A DNA stretch of 63,644 nt, taken from contig JALEMS010000061.1 in NCBI GenBank assembly GCA_022768185.1, forward strand, positions 1-63,644, in the 5' to 3' direction. The position numbers and the translations under genes are program-made. Every line of letters begins with the position of its first letter. The stretch's first letter is position 1. The stretch is from Clostridiales bacterium. Its GTDB lineage: Bacteria; Bacillota; Clostridia; Oscillospirales; Oscillospiraceae. Under the pieces are notes generated by a model. It was not told the DNA's origin, ran no database searches, and saw nothing but the letters and a program-made list of their open reading frames with translations. Positions 16,591 through 24,168 of this stretch are shown piece after piece.

Positions 16591-16605
16591 GTAAAAATCG
16601 GATCG

Positions 16606-16634
16606 GGGCCGCGCGATACCGCGCGGCCCTGCTT
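16606..16634 (+). terminator. Terminator after pnp
   Basis: GGGCCGCGCG (16606-16615) pairs with CGCGCGGCCC (16620-16629) around ATAC, followed by TGCTTTT. Confidence 0.75.
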
Positions 16635-16655
16635 TTCCCGGCATAAGGAGACGTC

Positions 16656-17900
16656 ATGTACGACAAGCTTGTTCTGCCCAACGGCGTGCGCATCGTCACG
16701 CAGCATATGCCCGGCGTCCGGTCGGCCTCGGTGGGCCTGTGGGTCGGCGTCGGCAGCCGTCACGAGGCGCGCGCGGAAAACGGCTCGGCCCATTTCATCG
16801 AGCACATGCTCTTCAAGGGCACCGCCACGCGCACCGCCGGCGAGCTGGCGCTGGAGATGGACGCCATCGGCGGCCAGATCAACGCCTGCACCACCCGCGA
16901 AAACACCTGTTTTTATGCCCGCGTGCTTGACGAGCATCTCGACAAGGTCACGGAGCTTCTGGCGGATATGTTTTTCAACGCCCGCTTCGACGCGCAGGAG
17001 TTCGAGACCGAACGCGGCGTCGTCAGCGAGGAGATCAGCATGTATGACGATGAGCCGGAGGATCTTGTTTCCGAGCGGCTGCTGCTCTCGTCGTTTCCCG
17101 GCGCGCTGGGCCGCCCGGTGGCCGGTACGCTTGCGTCCGTGCGCGGGTTCACGGCGGAGGGCCTGCGTGATTTTAAAAAACGCCATTACATTGCCCCGCG
17201 CATCGTCATCTCGCTGTGCGGCAGCTTCACGGACGCGGACGTGCGCCGTCTGGCCGATGTGTTTTCCGTCCTGCCGGCGGCAAAGGCCGGCGCGCTGCGT
17301 AAAAGCGTTTACCGTCCGGCCTTCACCGTGCGCCGCAAGGCCGTCGAGCAGAACCACATCTGCCTCGGCTTTTCCGCGCCGCCCGCCGGCAGCGACGGGC
17401 GCTTTGCCCTGCAGATCTTCAGCACCATTGCAGGCGGCGGCATGTCCAGCCGCCTGTTCCAGCGTGTGCGCGAGGAGCGCGGCCTGTGCTACAGCATCTA
17501 CAGCTTTCAGGCGTCGTTTACGGACGCGGGCCTGTTCGGCATTTACGCGGGCCTCGGCCGAGAGACCGAGCGGCAGGGCCTGCAGCTGATTCGCGACGAG
17601 CTGCTGCGCCTGCGTGAGGACGGCGTCACCCAGCGTGAGCTGGACTGCGCGCGCGAGCAGGCGCGCGCGAGCATCCTCATGTCGCAGGAGTCGACGGCCG
17701 CGCATATGAACAAGCTCGGCTGGGGCGAGCTGACGCTCGGCAGCGTGCTGTCGGCGGAGGAGCTGATCGGACGCTATGAGGCCGTCACGCGCGAGGATGT
17801 GCGCCGGGCGGCGCAGCAGGTGCTGCAGCCGGAGCGTCTGTCGCTCTCGGCGGTGGGCCGCGTGCTGACTGCGGACGAATATCGCGCGCTGCTGGCCTGA
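16656..17900 (+). CDS. M16-family zinc peptidase
   Basis: A 414-residue single-copy M16B protein like those found downstream of pnp in many Firmicutes. The inverted zinc motif HFIEHMLFKG (HxxEH, about residues 48-52) is intact, with the distal glutamate expected in the TERGVVSEEISMY region (about 125). The C-terminal half has the inactive-lobe motif GGGMSSRLFQRVREERGLCYSIYS. It should cleave small peptides or processing substrates in the cytoplasm. ATAAGGAGACGTC precedes the ATG. The natural substrate is unknown. Confidence 0.92.
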   Translation: MYDKLVLPNGVRIVTQHMPGVRSASVGLWVGVGSRHEARAENGSAHFIEHMLFKGTATRTAGELALEMDAIGGQINACTTRENTCFYARVLDEHLDKVTELLADMFFNARFDAQEFETERGVVSEEISMYDDEPEDLVSERLLLSSFPGALGRPVAGTLASVRGFTAEGLRDFKKRHYIAPRIVISLCGSFTDADVRRLADVFSVLPAAKAGALRKSVYRPAFTVRRKAVEQNHICLGFSAPPAGSDGRFALQIFSTIAGGGMSSRLFQRVREERGLCYSIYSFQASFTDAGLFGIYAGLGRETERQGLQLIRDELLRLREDGVTQRELDCAREQARASILMSQESTAAHMNKLGWGELTLGSVLSAEELIGRYEAVTREDVRRAAQQVLQPERLSLSAVGRVLTADEYRALLA

Positions 17901-17969
17901 GCGGCGCGGCGCATACTTTTCCGCCCGGCGGGCATGCTATGGGGGAAATCAGGAAAAGGAGCGCTGTGC

Positions 17970-18179
17970 ATGATTATTGACCGGATCGCACTGATCCTTG
18001 CAGTCATCGGCGGACTCAACTGGGGCAGCATCGGCCTGTTCCGCTTTGACGTCGTTGCCTTCCTCTGCGGCGGCCAGACCGCGACGCTCAGCCGCGTGAT
18101 CTACACGCTGGTGGGCATTGCCGCCGTCTGGTGTATCTCACTGATCTTCCGCGACACCGAACGCGCGGAAAGTATGTGA
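17970..18179 (+). CDS. DUF378 small membrane protein
   Basis: A 69-residue protein with two hydrophobic segments: MIIDRIALILAVIGGLNWGSIGLF and a second at about residues 40-62. The first has the GGLNWG signature of DUF378. GGAAAAGGAGCGCTGTGC precedes the ATG. It is followed by a strong terminator, so it may be a single-gene unit or the tail of the M16 transcript. Function unknown for the family. Confidence 0.88.
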   Translation: MIIDRIALILAVIGGLNWGSIGLFRFDVVAFLCGGQTATLSRVIYTLVGIAAVWCISLIFRDTERAESM

Positions 18180-18186
18180 GCATAGG

Positions 18187-18224
18187 AAAAGCCTTTGTTC
18201 CCGTGCAGGAACAAAGGCTTTTTG
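18187..18224. terminator. Bidirectional terminator between DUF378 and MATE genes
   Basis: AAAAGCCTTTGTTCC (18187-18201) pairs perfectly with GGAACAAAGGCTTTT (18208-18222). T-runs follow on both strands. Confidence 0.85.
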
Positions 18225-18263
18225 CGTGATCAGACGGTTTGGAAGGGATCGCTTGACAGCGGC

Positions 18264-19640
18264 TCAGGCTTCCTCGTGATGAATGAGCCGGCGCTTCTTC
18301 CAGCAGTTGGACAGGAAGAAGATGAGGTTGGGGATCATGGTGGAATACGGGGCCAGCGAGAAGCCGAGGAAGAAGCCCGCAATGCCCATCTGCAGCACCG
18401 TGCCGAACAGATAGCTCAGGCCGATGCGGAAGAAGATGGCATCCGTCAGCGCCAGCACAAGGAAGTACACGCTTGCGCCGCTGGCCTGCACCAGACCGTT
18501 GATCGGCTCGAGCGTGGCCATGGCCGGAAAGCTGATGATCAGCGTGTGCAGAAACAGCGGGGCGAGCGCCAGCACGGCCTCGTCCGGCGTGAAGATGCGG
18601 AAGACGAACACCGGGCAGATCAGGAAGATAACGGCGAACACCGCATACAGGATCCACCCAAAGCCGATGCCGGCCCAGACGCATTTGCGCGCACGATCAA
18701 ATTTGCCCGCGCCGATGTTCTGCCCGGTCATGGTGCTGATGGCGGAGGCGACGGACAGCATGATCTGAATGGTGATCGTCTGCACCTTCATGCCGACGCC
18801 GAAGGCGGCGGAGGGGACGATGCCGTAGGCGTTGACCATGCCGGTGACGGCGATCATGGAGATGTTGATGGCGCAGCTCTTGATGGCAAACGGCAGGCCC
18901 AGCTTGATGTAGATCTTCAGCACCTTGCCGCTGATACGGAAGCTGGAGCGCTTGAAGTCAAAGCCGAACTGCACACGCCGACGGTACAGATAGACCAGAG
19001 AAAGGAGGAGGGAGATCGTCTGGCCGATGATGGTGGCCCAGGCCGCGCCGGCCACACCGAGGCCCATCGGGCCGACAAAAATGAGGTCCAGCACCAGATT
19101 GAGGCCCGCAGCCAGACCGATGAACATCAGCGGGTGGCGGCTGTCACCCATGCCGCGCAGAATGGCCGCCACGACGTTATAGCCATAGGCAAAGATCATA
19201 CCGCCGGAGCAGATAAGCGTGTACGCCCGCGCCTGGGCGAAGGCCTCGTCCGGCGTGTTGAGCAGGCGCAGCACGGGATTGCACAGCGTAAAGCCTATGA
19301 CCGTCATGAAAATGCCGATGAGCAGCGTGAAGGTGAACAGTGTGCCGATGGCGGCGCGCAGCCCTTCGGTGCGCCGGGCGCCGACCAGCTGGGAGATGTA
19401 GATCTGGCCGCTGGTGGCAAAGCCGATGCAGAACACGGTCATGATCGTGAACACCTGCGAGGAAATCGACACCGCCGACAGGCCGGCGCTGCCGCAGAAC
19501 TGGCCGACAATGACCATGTCGACCATGTTGTAGATCACCTGCAGCAGGTTTGCCAGAATGATCGGCGTCGAGAAGGTCAGGATCTGCCGGTTGATGGGGC
19601 CTTCCGTGAGGTCGTTGATCAGCGCTTTGTTCGAAGCCAT
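18264..19640 (-). CDS. MATE-family multidrug/sodium antiporter
   Basis: A 458-residue protein with twelve predicted membrane spans. It begins MASNKALINDLTEGPI, followed by ILTFSTPIILANLLQVIYNMVD and IVGQFCGSAGLSAVSI, hallmarks of the DinF/NorM-like MATE family. These export cationic drugs or metabolites using a Na+ or H+ gradient. ATG at 19640 was chosen because AGGAGG lies about 9 bases upstream; the frame stays open far upstream but without MATE sequence. A promoter with TTGACG and GATAAT boxes lies beyond. Substrate unknown. Confidence 0.93.
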   Translation of the reverse strand: MASNKALINDLTEGPINRQILTFSTPIILANLLQVIYNMVDMVIVGQFCGSAGLSAVSISSQVFTIMTVFCIGFATSGQIYISQLVGARRTEGLRAAIGTLFTFTLLIGIFMTVIGFTLCNPVLRLLNTPDEAFAQARAYTLICSGGMIFAYGYNVVAAILRGMGDSRHPLMFIGLAAGLNLVLDLIFVGPMGLGVAGAAWATIIGQTISLLLSLVYLYRRRVQFGFDFKRSSFRISGKVLKIYIKLGLPFAIKSCAINISMIAVTGMVNAYGIVPSAAFGVGMKVQTITIQIMLSVASAISTMTGQNIGAGKFDRARKCVWAGIGFGWILYAVFAVIFLICPVFVFRIFTPDEAVLALAPLFLHTLIISFPAMATLEPINGLVQASGASVYFLVLALTDAIFFRIGLSYLFGTVLQMGIAGFFLGFSLAPYSTMIPNLIFFLSNCWKKRRLIHHEEA

Positions 19641-19697
19641 AGCGCAATGCCTCCTGTGGTCAGAATTCAGGGAAGCCGCTGCAAACTGCATCATTTT

Positions 19698-19726
19698 ATT
19701 ATCTTGAAAAGTGCCTGCATCGTCAA
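19698..19726 (-). promoter_or_regulatory. Promoter of the MATE gene
   Basis: Minus-strand TTGACG (19726-19721) and GATAAT (19703-19698) are separated by 17 bases, about 60 bases upstream of the start codon. Confidence 0.6.
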
Positions 19727-19782
19727 GTGAAATTTGCTCATGACAGTGCACTGTATCCATAAGAAATTCTCCGCGCCGGCAC

Positions 19783-19811
19783 TTGACAAGACGCGCGGCG
19801 CGGCCTATAAT
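19783..19811 (+). promoter_or_regulatory. Perfect consensus promoter of lrgAB
   Basis: TTGACA (19783-19788) and TATAAT (19806-19811) are exactly 17 bases apart. Confidence 0.85.
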
Positions 19812-19847
19812 TTGGCGCATTCCGCAAAGGGAGGCGCTTGAGCCAAC

Positions 19848-20234
19848 ATGCACTACATTCGCCAATTCGGCATCATCCTGCTCATCTCGCTGGTCGGTGA
19901 GCTGCTTGGGATGGTGATCCCGCTGCCGGTCCCGGCCAGCATTTACGGACTGGTCCTGCTGTTTCTGGCGCTGCAGCTGCGGCTGCTGCCGCTGGAAGAG
20001 GTTCGGGACGCGGCGCATTTCCTCATTGAGATCATGCCGCTGATGTTCATCCCCGCCGCCGTAGGGCTGATGTCCTCGTGGGGTGTGCTGCGGGCCAACC
20101 TTGCGGCCTATCTCGTCATCACGCTGGTCTCGACGCTGCTGGTGATGCTTGCGGCCGGCCGGGTCACGCAGCGGTGTCTGCGCCGCGGCAGAAAGCAAAA
20201 GCGGAAGGAGGCGTCCTGCCATGACGCTGCTTAA
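19848..20234 (+). CDS. lrgA: LrgA/CidA-family holin-like protein
   Basis: A 128-residue protein with four hydrophobic segments and the LrgA/CidA signature (ELLGMVIPLPVPASIYGLVLLFLAL, then IMPLMFIPAAVGLM). Family members form oligomeric membrane pores or transport complexes that affect murein hydrolase activity, autolysis and small-acid export together with LrgB. GGGAGG lies 13 bases upstream of the ATG, a rather long spacing. The gene overlaps lrgB by 14 bases, so the two are co-transcribed and probably translationally coupled. A perfect consensus promoter drives the pair and no LytSR-type regulator is adjacent. Confidence 0.92.
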   Translation: MHYIRQFGIILLISLVGELLGMVIPLPVPASIYGLVLLFLALQLRLLPLEEVRDAAHFLIEIMPLMFIPAAVGLMSSWGVLRANLAAYLVITLVSTLLVMLAAGRVTQRCLRRGRKQKRKEASCHDAA

Positions 20235-20910
20235 GCAGTCGGTCTTCTTCGGCGTAACGCTCAGCCTGCTGGCCTACGGGCTTGGCATTTGGCTGCAGCG
20301 GCGCTTCCGGCTGGCCGTGTTCAACCCGCTGCTGATCTCGGTTGCGGTGACAATCGCGGTGCTGCTGGCGGCGCACATCGACTATGACACCTATTACAAT
20401 GGCGCAAAATACCTCAGCTATCTGCTGACGCCCGCGACGGTGTGCCTTGCCGTGCCGCTGTATGAGCAGCTGCCGCTGCTGCGGCAGAACTGGAAGGCGA
20501 TCCTGGCCGGCGTGCTGGCCGGCGTGCTCGTCTCGCTGGCCGGTGTGCTGGCGCTCAGCGCGCTGTTCGGGCTTGACCACGCTGAGTACGTCACCCTGCT
20601 GCCCAAATCCATCACCACCGCCATCGGCATGGGCATTTCCGAGCAGCTGGGCGGCTATGTCACCATCACCGTGGCTGTCATCATCATCACCGGCATTTTC
20701 GGCAACGTCACGGCCGCCACGGTCTGCCGCCTGGCGCGCATCACCGACCCCATCGCGAAGGGCGTGGCCATCGGCGCGTCGGCGCACGCGCTCGGCACAG
20801 CGCGGGCCATGCAGATGGGCCAGACGGAGGGCGCGATGAGCAGCCTTTCGCTGGCCGTCACCGGCCTGCTGACCGTGGCCGGCGCTTCGGTGTTCGCCCA
20901 CTTTTTATAA
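20221..20910 (+). CDS. lrgB: LrgB/CidB-family membrane protein
   Basis: A 229-residue multi-span protein with LrgB signatures: YNGAKYLSYLLTPATVCLAVPLY, LPKSITTAIGMGIS and SAHALGTARAMQMG. It works with LrgA; plant and bacterial relatives transport glycolate or pyruvate-like acids or tune autolysis. An AAGGAGG lies just before the ATG, inside the end of lrgA. A 21-bp perfect terminator hairpin closes the operon. Confidence 0.93.
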   Translation: MTLLKQSVFFGVTLSLLAYGLGIWLQRRFRLAVFNPLLISVAVTIAVLLAAHIDYDTYYNGAKYLSYLLTPATVCLAVPLYEQLPLLRQNWKAILAGVLAGVLVSLAGVLALSALFGLDHAEYVTLLPKSITTAIGMGISEQLGGYVTITVAVIIITGIFGNVTAATVCRLARITDPIAKGVAIGASAHALGTARAMQMGQTEGAMSSLSLAVTGLLTVAGASVFAHFL

Positions 20911-20923
20911 ACGCCTGATCACG

Positions 20924-20968
20924 AAAGAAGTCCGGCGGCCCCTTCGGAAGGGGCCGCCGGACTTCTTT
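20924..20968 (+). terminator. Long perfect terminator after lrgB
   Basis: A 21-base arm at 20924-20944 (AAAGAAGTCCGGC...) pairs perfectly with 20948-20968 around a CGG loop, ending in TTCTTT. Confidence 0.8.
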
Positions 20969-21014
20969 GACAGGGACGCTTTGCGGCACGCCGCGAAGCC
21001 GGCAGGTCACAGAC

Positions 21015-21046
21015 AAAAAAGCACCCGGCCAACTGGCCGGGTGCTT
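21015..21046 (-). terminator. Terminator of the tRNA-Gly gene
   Basis: GCACCCGGCC (21021-21030) pairs with GGCCGGGTGC (21035-21044). On the minus strand a TTTTTT run follows, directly after the tRNA 3' end. Confidence 0.85.
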
Positions 21047-21047
21047 C

Positions 21048-21123
21048 TGGAGCGGGCAACGAGATTCGAACTCGCTACCTCCACCTTGGCAAGGTGGCGC
21101 TCTGCCAAATGAGCTATGCCCGC
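21048..21123 (-). tRNA. tRNA-Gly (anticodon GCC)
   Basis: The minus strand reads GCGGGCATAGCTCA..., forms all four arms and ends in an encoded CCA. The acceptor stem is GCGGGCA/TGCCCGC. The anticodon loop reads CTTGCCAAG, giving anticodon GCC for GGC/GGU glycine codons. The T-loop is GTTCGAATC. It is 76 bases including CCA, with no intron. It lies alone between lrgB and the DUF6198 gene with its own terminator. GGC codons are frequent in this genome, consistent with a much-used tRNA. Confidence 0.97.
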
Positions 21124-21270
21124 ATCGGTTGCGTTCAAAACTGTGGCTTATTTTATCATAAAATCGCAGATTGTCAAGTGCTTTTTCCGAAAAGTCTGCG
21201 GCTTTTACGGCGATACGAGATTTCGCCCTCCCGCCCCCGCTCTGCCGGAGCGATCTGCAAAAAAACTGTG

Positions 21271-21299
21271 TTGACATCGGCAGATAACAATGATAACTT
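21271..21299 (+). promoter_or_regulatory. Candidate promoter of the DUF6198 gene
   Basis: TTGACA at 21271-21276 is followed 17 bases later by TAACTT, or 15 bases later by GATAAC. The direct repeat GATAACAATGATAAC covers the -10 region. The -10 match is weak. Confidence 0.4.
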
Positions 21300-21357
21300 T
21301 TAAAACTGGTCGGTTCTGGCCGGAATTCAATCGGTTCATACGGGAAAGAGGGAATTT

Positions 21358-22179
21358 ATGCACAGAGAGAAGAGACAGATTGCATTCGGAGGCAAGCCGC
21401 TGAGCCTGCGGCGCGTGCTGCTGTACCCGGCGGGCCTGTTCATCATGGCGCTGGGCCTGGCCTTTGCCATCCGCTCGGAGCTGGGCGTCTCGCCTGTGAC
21501 GTCCGTGCCGTACGTGTGCGCGCGCATTCTCGGCATCAGCGTCGGCACCGGCACCATTGTTGCCTACTTTGTCTTTCTGTTTCTGGAGCTGTGCGTTTAC
21601 CGCAGGCACTTCCGCCTGGTATATGTGCTGCAGATCCCGGCGGCATTTCTGTTCGGGTGGTTTACGGATGTGACCATGCGCATCGCCGGACGCATCGACC
21701 ACCACGGCAGCCTGCCCGTTCAGCTGGCCATGGTCATCGTCGGCGTCGTCATTGTCGGCCTCGGCCTGCGGCTGTATCTCACGGCGGACATCATCGCCAT
21801 CCCGCCGGATGCGCTGGCCGTCGCCTTTGCATGGCGGACGAAGAAGCCGCTGCACCTGTGCAAGCGCGTGTTCGACTGCTGCATGGTGCTGCTGTCGGCG
21901 GGCCTGTCGCTGGCGTTCTTCCGCGACATCAGCGGTCTGTGGATCGGCACGGTGATCGCCGCGCTGGGCGTGGGCTACGCGCTGAAATTCTTCTCCCGTC
22001 TGCTGGAACAGCCGCTGGAGCGCTGGCTCTACGGCGAGCCGGCCGCGCAGGCGCTCACCGACGTGGGCCACGCGCTGGAGGAAGAGTTCGAGCGCCTCGG
22101 GGAATGCGTCGAGCATCTGGAAAAGGACACACAGGAACGGCTTGAAGAGCGCTTCCGCCCCGCCGGCCAGCCGGAATGA
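21358..22179 (+). CDS. DUF6198/YczE-like integral membrane protein
   Basis: A 273-residue protein with about five membrane spans. Its core resembles YitT/YczE-like proteins: YPAGLFIMALGLAFAIRSELGVSPVTSVPYV near the N terminus and VIVGVVIVGLGLRLYLTADII in the middle. It extends about 40 residues beyond the two shorter paralogues in this window with a charged, probably coiled-coil tail (EEEFERLGECVEHLEKD). The latter two are linked to a MarR regulator at 34.6-36.4 kb, while this one is alone. AAGAGGG precedes the ATG. Family function is unknown; a transporter role is only a guess. Confidence 0.8.
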   Translation: MHREKRQIAFGGKPLSLRRVLLYPAGLFIMALGLAFAIRSELGVSPVTSVPYVCARILGISVGTGTIVAYFVFLFLELCVYRRHFRLVYVLQIPAAFLFGWFTDVTMRIAGRIDHHGSLPVQLAMVIVGVVIVGLGLRLYLTADIIAIPPDALAVAFAWRTKKPLHLCKRVFDCCMVLLSAGLSLAFFRDISGLWIGTVIAALGVGYALKFFSRLLEQPLERWLYGEPAAQALTDVGHALEEEFERLGECVEHLEKDTQERLEERFRPAGQPE

Positions 22180-22195
22180 GCGATTCATTGCCCAC

Positions 22196-22336
22196 GCAGT
22201 GACGATTCTCCCTGTGCTGATGGCGGCCGACGCGCTGTTCGGAAGCCGGACGCTGTTTCTGCGTCCGTGCTTCGACGCGGCGCTGCGCTTTTGCCTGTTC
22301 TGCCTTGCGGAACGGGACGTGACCCGGGAATCAGCA
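22196..22336 (+). pseudogene. Fragment related to the C terminus of the 58.7-kb membrane protein
   Basis: Directly after the DUF6198 gene, one frame reads ...AADALFGSRTLFLRP, then FDAALRFCLFCLAERDVT. This matches the last part of the intact protein encoded at 58728-59138 (AADLLWGGRMLFLRP...LLCLAERDMT) at 26 of 37 aligned residues, and the DNA is visibly similar too. There is no start codon context or N-terminal part, and the frame runs on into unrelated sequence. It is best explained as a degraded partial duplicate. Confidence 0.65.
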
Positions 22337-22355
22337 AAGCCATATTCTGTAAACA

Positions 22356-22388
22356 ACCGCCGGTTCCTGCAGTGCAGGAGCCGGCGGT
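22356..22388 (+). terminator. Hairpin between convergent DUF6198 and hydrogenase genes
   Basis: CCGCCGGTTCCTGCA pairs with TGCAGGAGCCGGCGG with one wobble, followed by TTCCTTTTA. It separates the rightward DUF6198 transcript from the leftward hydA gene. Confidence 0.65.
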
Positions 22389-22413
22389 GCGTTCCTTTTA
22401 CAATAAAAAACGA

Positions 22414-24168
22414 TTATGTTTCCCGCTTCGGAGCCTGCGGCATCTGCCAGGCATGGTGATCCGTGTGCAGCAGGTGGTGCGACAGCTCGCCGCAGGGCGC
22501 GCCGAGCGCCTCGGCGTACAGCGCCTGCACGTCGGGGTTCTCATGGCTGAAGCGGACGGCCTGGCCGCGGTCGAGCGCCCAGAGCGCGTCGCCGCGCCGG
22601 GCGGCCATCTCCACGCCGTCGACGATCGGCTGGCCGCCGCCGCCGGCGCAGCCGCCGGGACAGGCCATGATCTCCACAAAGTCATACTGCACGTCGCCGC
22701 GCTCGATGGCCTCGAGCAGCCGACGCGTGTTGCCCAGCCCGCTGGCCACGGCCACGCGCACGTCGCCCGCGCCGGGCACGGAGAACACCGCTTCCTTCCA
22801 CGCGCCGTCTCCCATGCCGCGCACGGCGCGGAAGGCGTCTGCGTCCGGCTTTTCGCCGGTGATGAGGAAATACGCGCTGCGCAGGGCCGCGTCCATCACG
22901 CCGCCCGTTGCGCCGAAGACGACGGCCGCGCCCGTTCCGGTGCCGAGCGGGCTGTCAAACGCCTCGGGCGTGAGCGTTTCGGGCAGGATGTTGTCGCTGC
23001 GCAGCAGGCGGACAAACTCGCGCGTGGTGAGCACGATGTCGACGTCGGGATCGCCGCAGGCGTCGCGCATGGGCGCCAGAGCGGCTTCCTCCTTCTTTGC
23101 CACGCAGGGCATGACGGAGATGACGCGCATTTTATGCGGGTCGACGCCGATGCGTGCGGCGAAGATGCCCTTGGCCACCGCGCCGAACATCTGCTGGGGC
23201 GACTTGGCGGTGGACAGGTTGTCCGTCAGCTCCGGGAAATTGGACTTGACAAAGCGCACCCAGCCCGGGCAGCAGGAGGTGAACATGGGCCAGGAATGCT
23301 CTCCGCGGTGGGTAAAGCGGTGGATAAACTCGGTGCCCTCCTCCATGATGGTGAGGTCGGCGGTGAAATTGGTGTCGAAAATATAGTCAAAGCCCAGACG
23401 GCGCAGCGCCGCGACCATCTTGCCGACGGTCTCCGGTCCCGGCTCGAGGCCAAACTGCTCGGCCCAGGCCACGCGCACGGCGGGCGCGACCTGCACGACG
23501 GTGACGATCTCCGGATCGGCCAGCGCGTCGAGCACGTCGGTCGTGTCGTCCCGCTCGCGCAGCGCGCCGGTGGGGCAGTGGGTGACGCACTGGCCGCAGA
23601 AGGCGCAGTCGGCCTCGCGGATGGTGCGGTTGCCGCTGACGCCGACGGTGACGCGCGAGCCGGTGCCGGCCACGTCCCAGATGTTCAGGCCCTGGATCTT
23701 GTCGCACACCTGGATGCAGCGCATGCACTTGATGCACTTGCTCTCCTGCCGGATGAGCGGCGCGGTGCGGTCCCACTGGCCGCGGCGGATGTCGTCGTGG
23801 AAGGGGATCTGCAGAAGGTTGGCCTCCATGGCCATCTTCTGCAGGGCGCAGTTGCCGCTGCGCACGCAGAAGGCGCACTGGCAGTCGTGCTGGGAGAGGA
23901 TCAGGCGCAGATTGGTGCGCCGGGCGGCGCGCACGCGCGGGGTGTTGGTGTGCACGGCCATGCCCTCCTGCACGGGGTTGTTGCAGGCGGTGACCAGCCG
24001 GTCGACCCCCTCCACCTCGACGGAGCAGACGCGGCATGCGCCGATCTCGTTGAGGCCCTTCCAGTAGCACAGGCTGGGCACGGGCGTGCCGGCCTGCTTT
24101 GCGGCCTCGAGGATGGTGGTGCCCTCGGGCACCGAAACGGCTCTGCCGTTGACGGTCAGATTCACCAT
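22414..24168 (-). CDS. hydA: [FeFe] hydrogenase, multi-cluster catalytic subunit
   Basis: A 584-residue protein with the complete M3-type layout. A [2Fe-2S] ferredoxin domain comes first (C34, C45, C48, C62), then the His-Cys3 cluster (H94, C98, C101, C107). Two [4Fe-4S] motifs follow (C145-C155, C188-C198). The H-cluster motifs are TSCCPGW near 297, MPCVAKKEE near 350 and EIMACPGGCAGGGGQP near 495. It reduces protons or oxidises H2 in the cytoplasm. It overlaps the upstream diaphorase-like gene by 7 bases, so the two subunits are probably made together. ATG at 24168 was chosen because the ferredoxin domain starts there; the frame stays open upstream. Maturation genes are not in the window. 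Confidence 0.96.
   Translation of the reverse strand: MVNLTVNGRAVSVPEGTTILEAAKQAGTPVPSLCYWKGLNEIGACRVCSVEVEGVDRLVTACNNPVQEGMAVHTNTPRVRAARRTNLRLILSQHDCQCAFCVRSGNCALQKMAMEANLLQIPFHDDIRRGQWDRTAPLIRQESKCIKCMRCIQVCDKIQGLNIWDVAGTGSRVTVGVSGNRTIREADCAFCGQCVTHCPTGALRERDDTTDVLDALADPEIVTVVQVAPAVRVAWAEQFGLEPGPETVGKMVAALRRLGFDYIFDTNFTADLTIMEEGTEFIHRFTHRGEHSWPMFTSCCPGWVRFVKSNFPELTDNLSTAKSPQQMFGAVAKGIFAARIGVDPHKMRVISVMPCVAKKEEAALAPMRDACGDPDVDIVLTTREFVRLLRSDNILPETLTPEAFDSPLGTGTGAAVVFGATGGVMDAALRSAYFLITGEKPDADAFRAVRGMGDGAWKEAVFSVPGAGDVRVAVASGLGNTRRLLEAIERGDVQYDFVEIMACPGGCAGGGGQPIVDGVEMAARRGDALWALDRGQAVRFSHENPDVQALYAEALGAPCGELSHHLLHTDHHAWQMPQAPKRET

Noticed and set aside
18195-19730. A plus-strand open frame opposite the MATE gene
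   Set aside because: Histidine/aspartate/glutamine-rich nonsense typical of antisense reading; no ribosome site.
19641-20222. Possible N-terminal extension of the MATE protein
   Set aside because: The frame stays open upstream, but it runs antisense through lrgA and the lrgAB promoter. AGGAGG sits just before ATG 19640, where the family sequence begins.
20858-21277. Open frame across the tRNA-Gly gene
   Set aside because: It overlaps a perfect tRNA and two terminators and has no family similarity.
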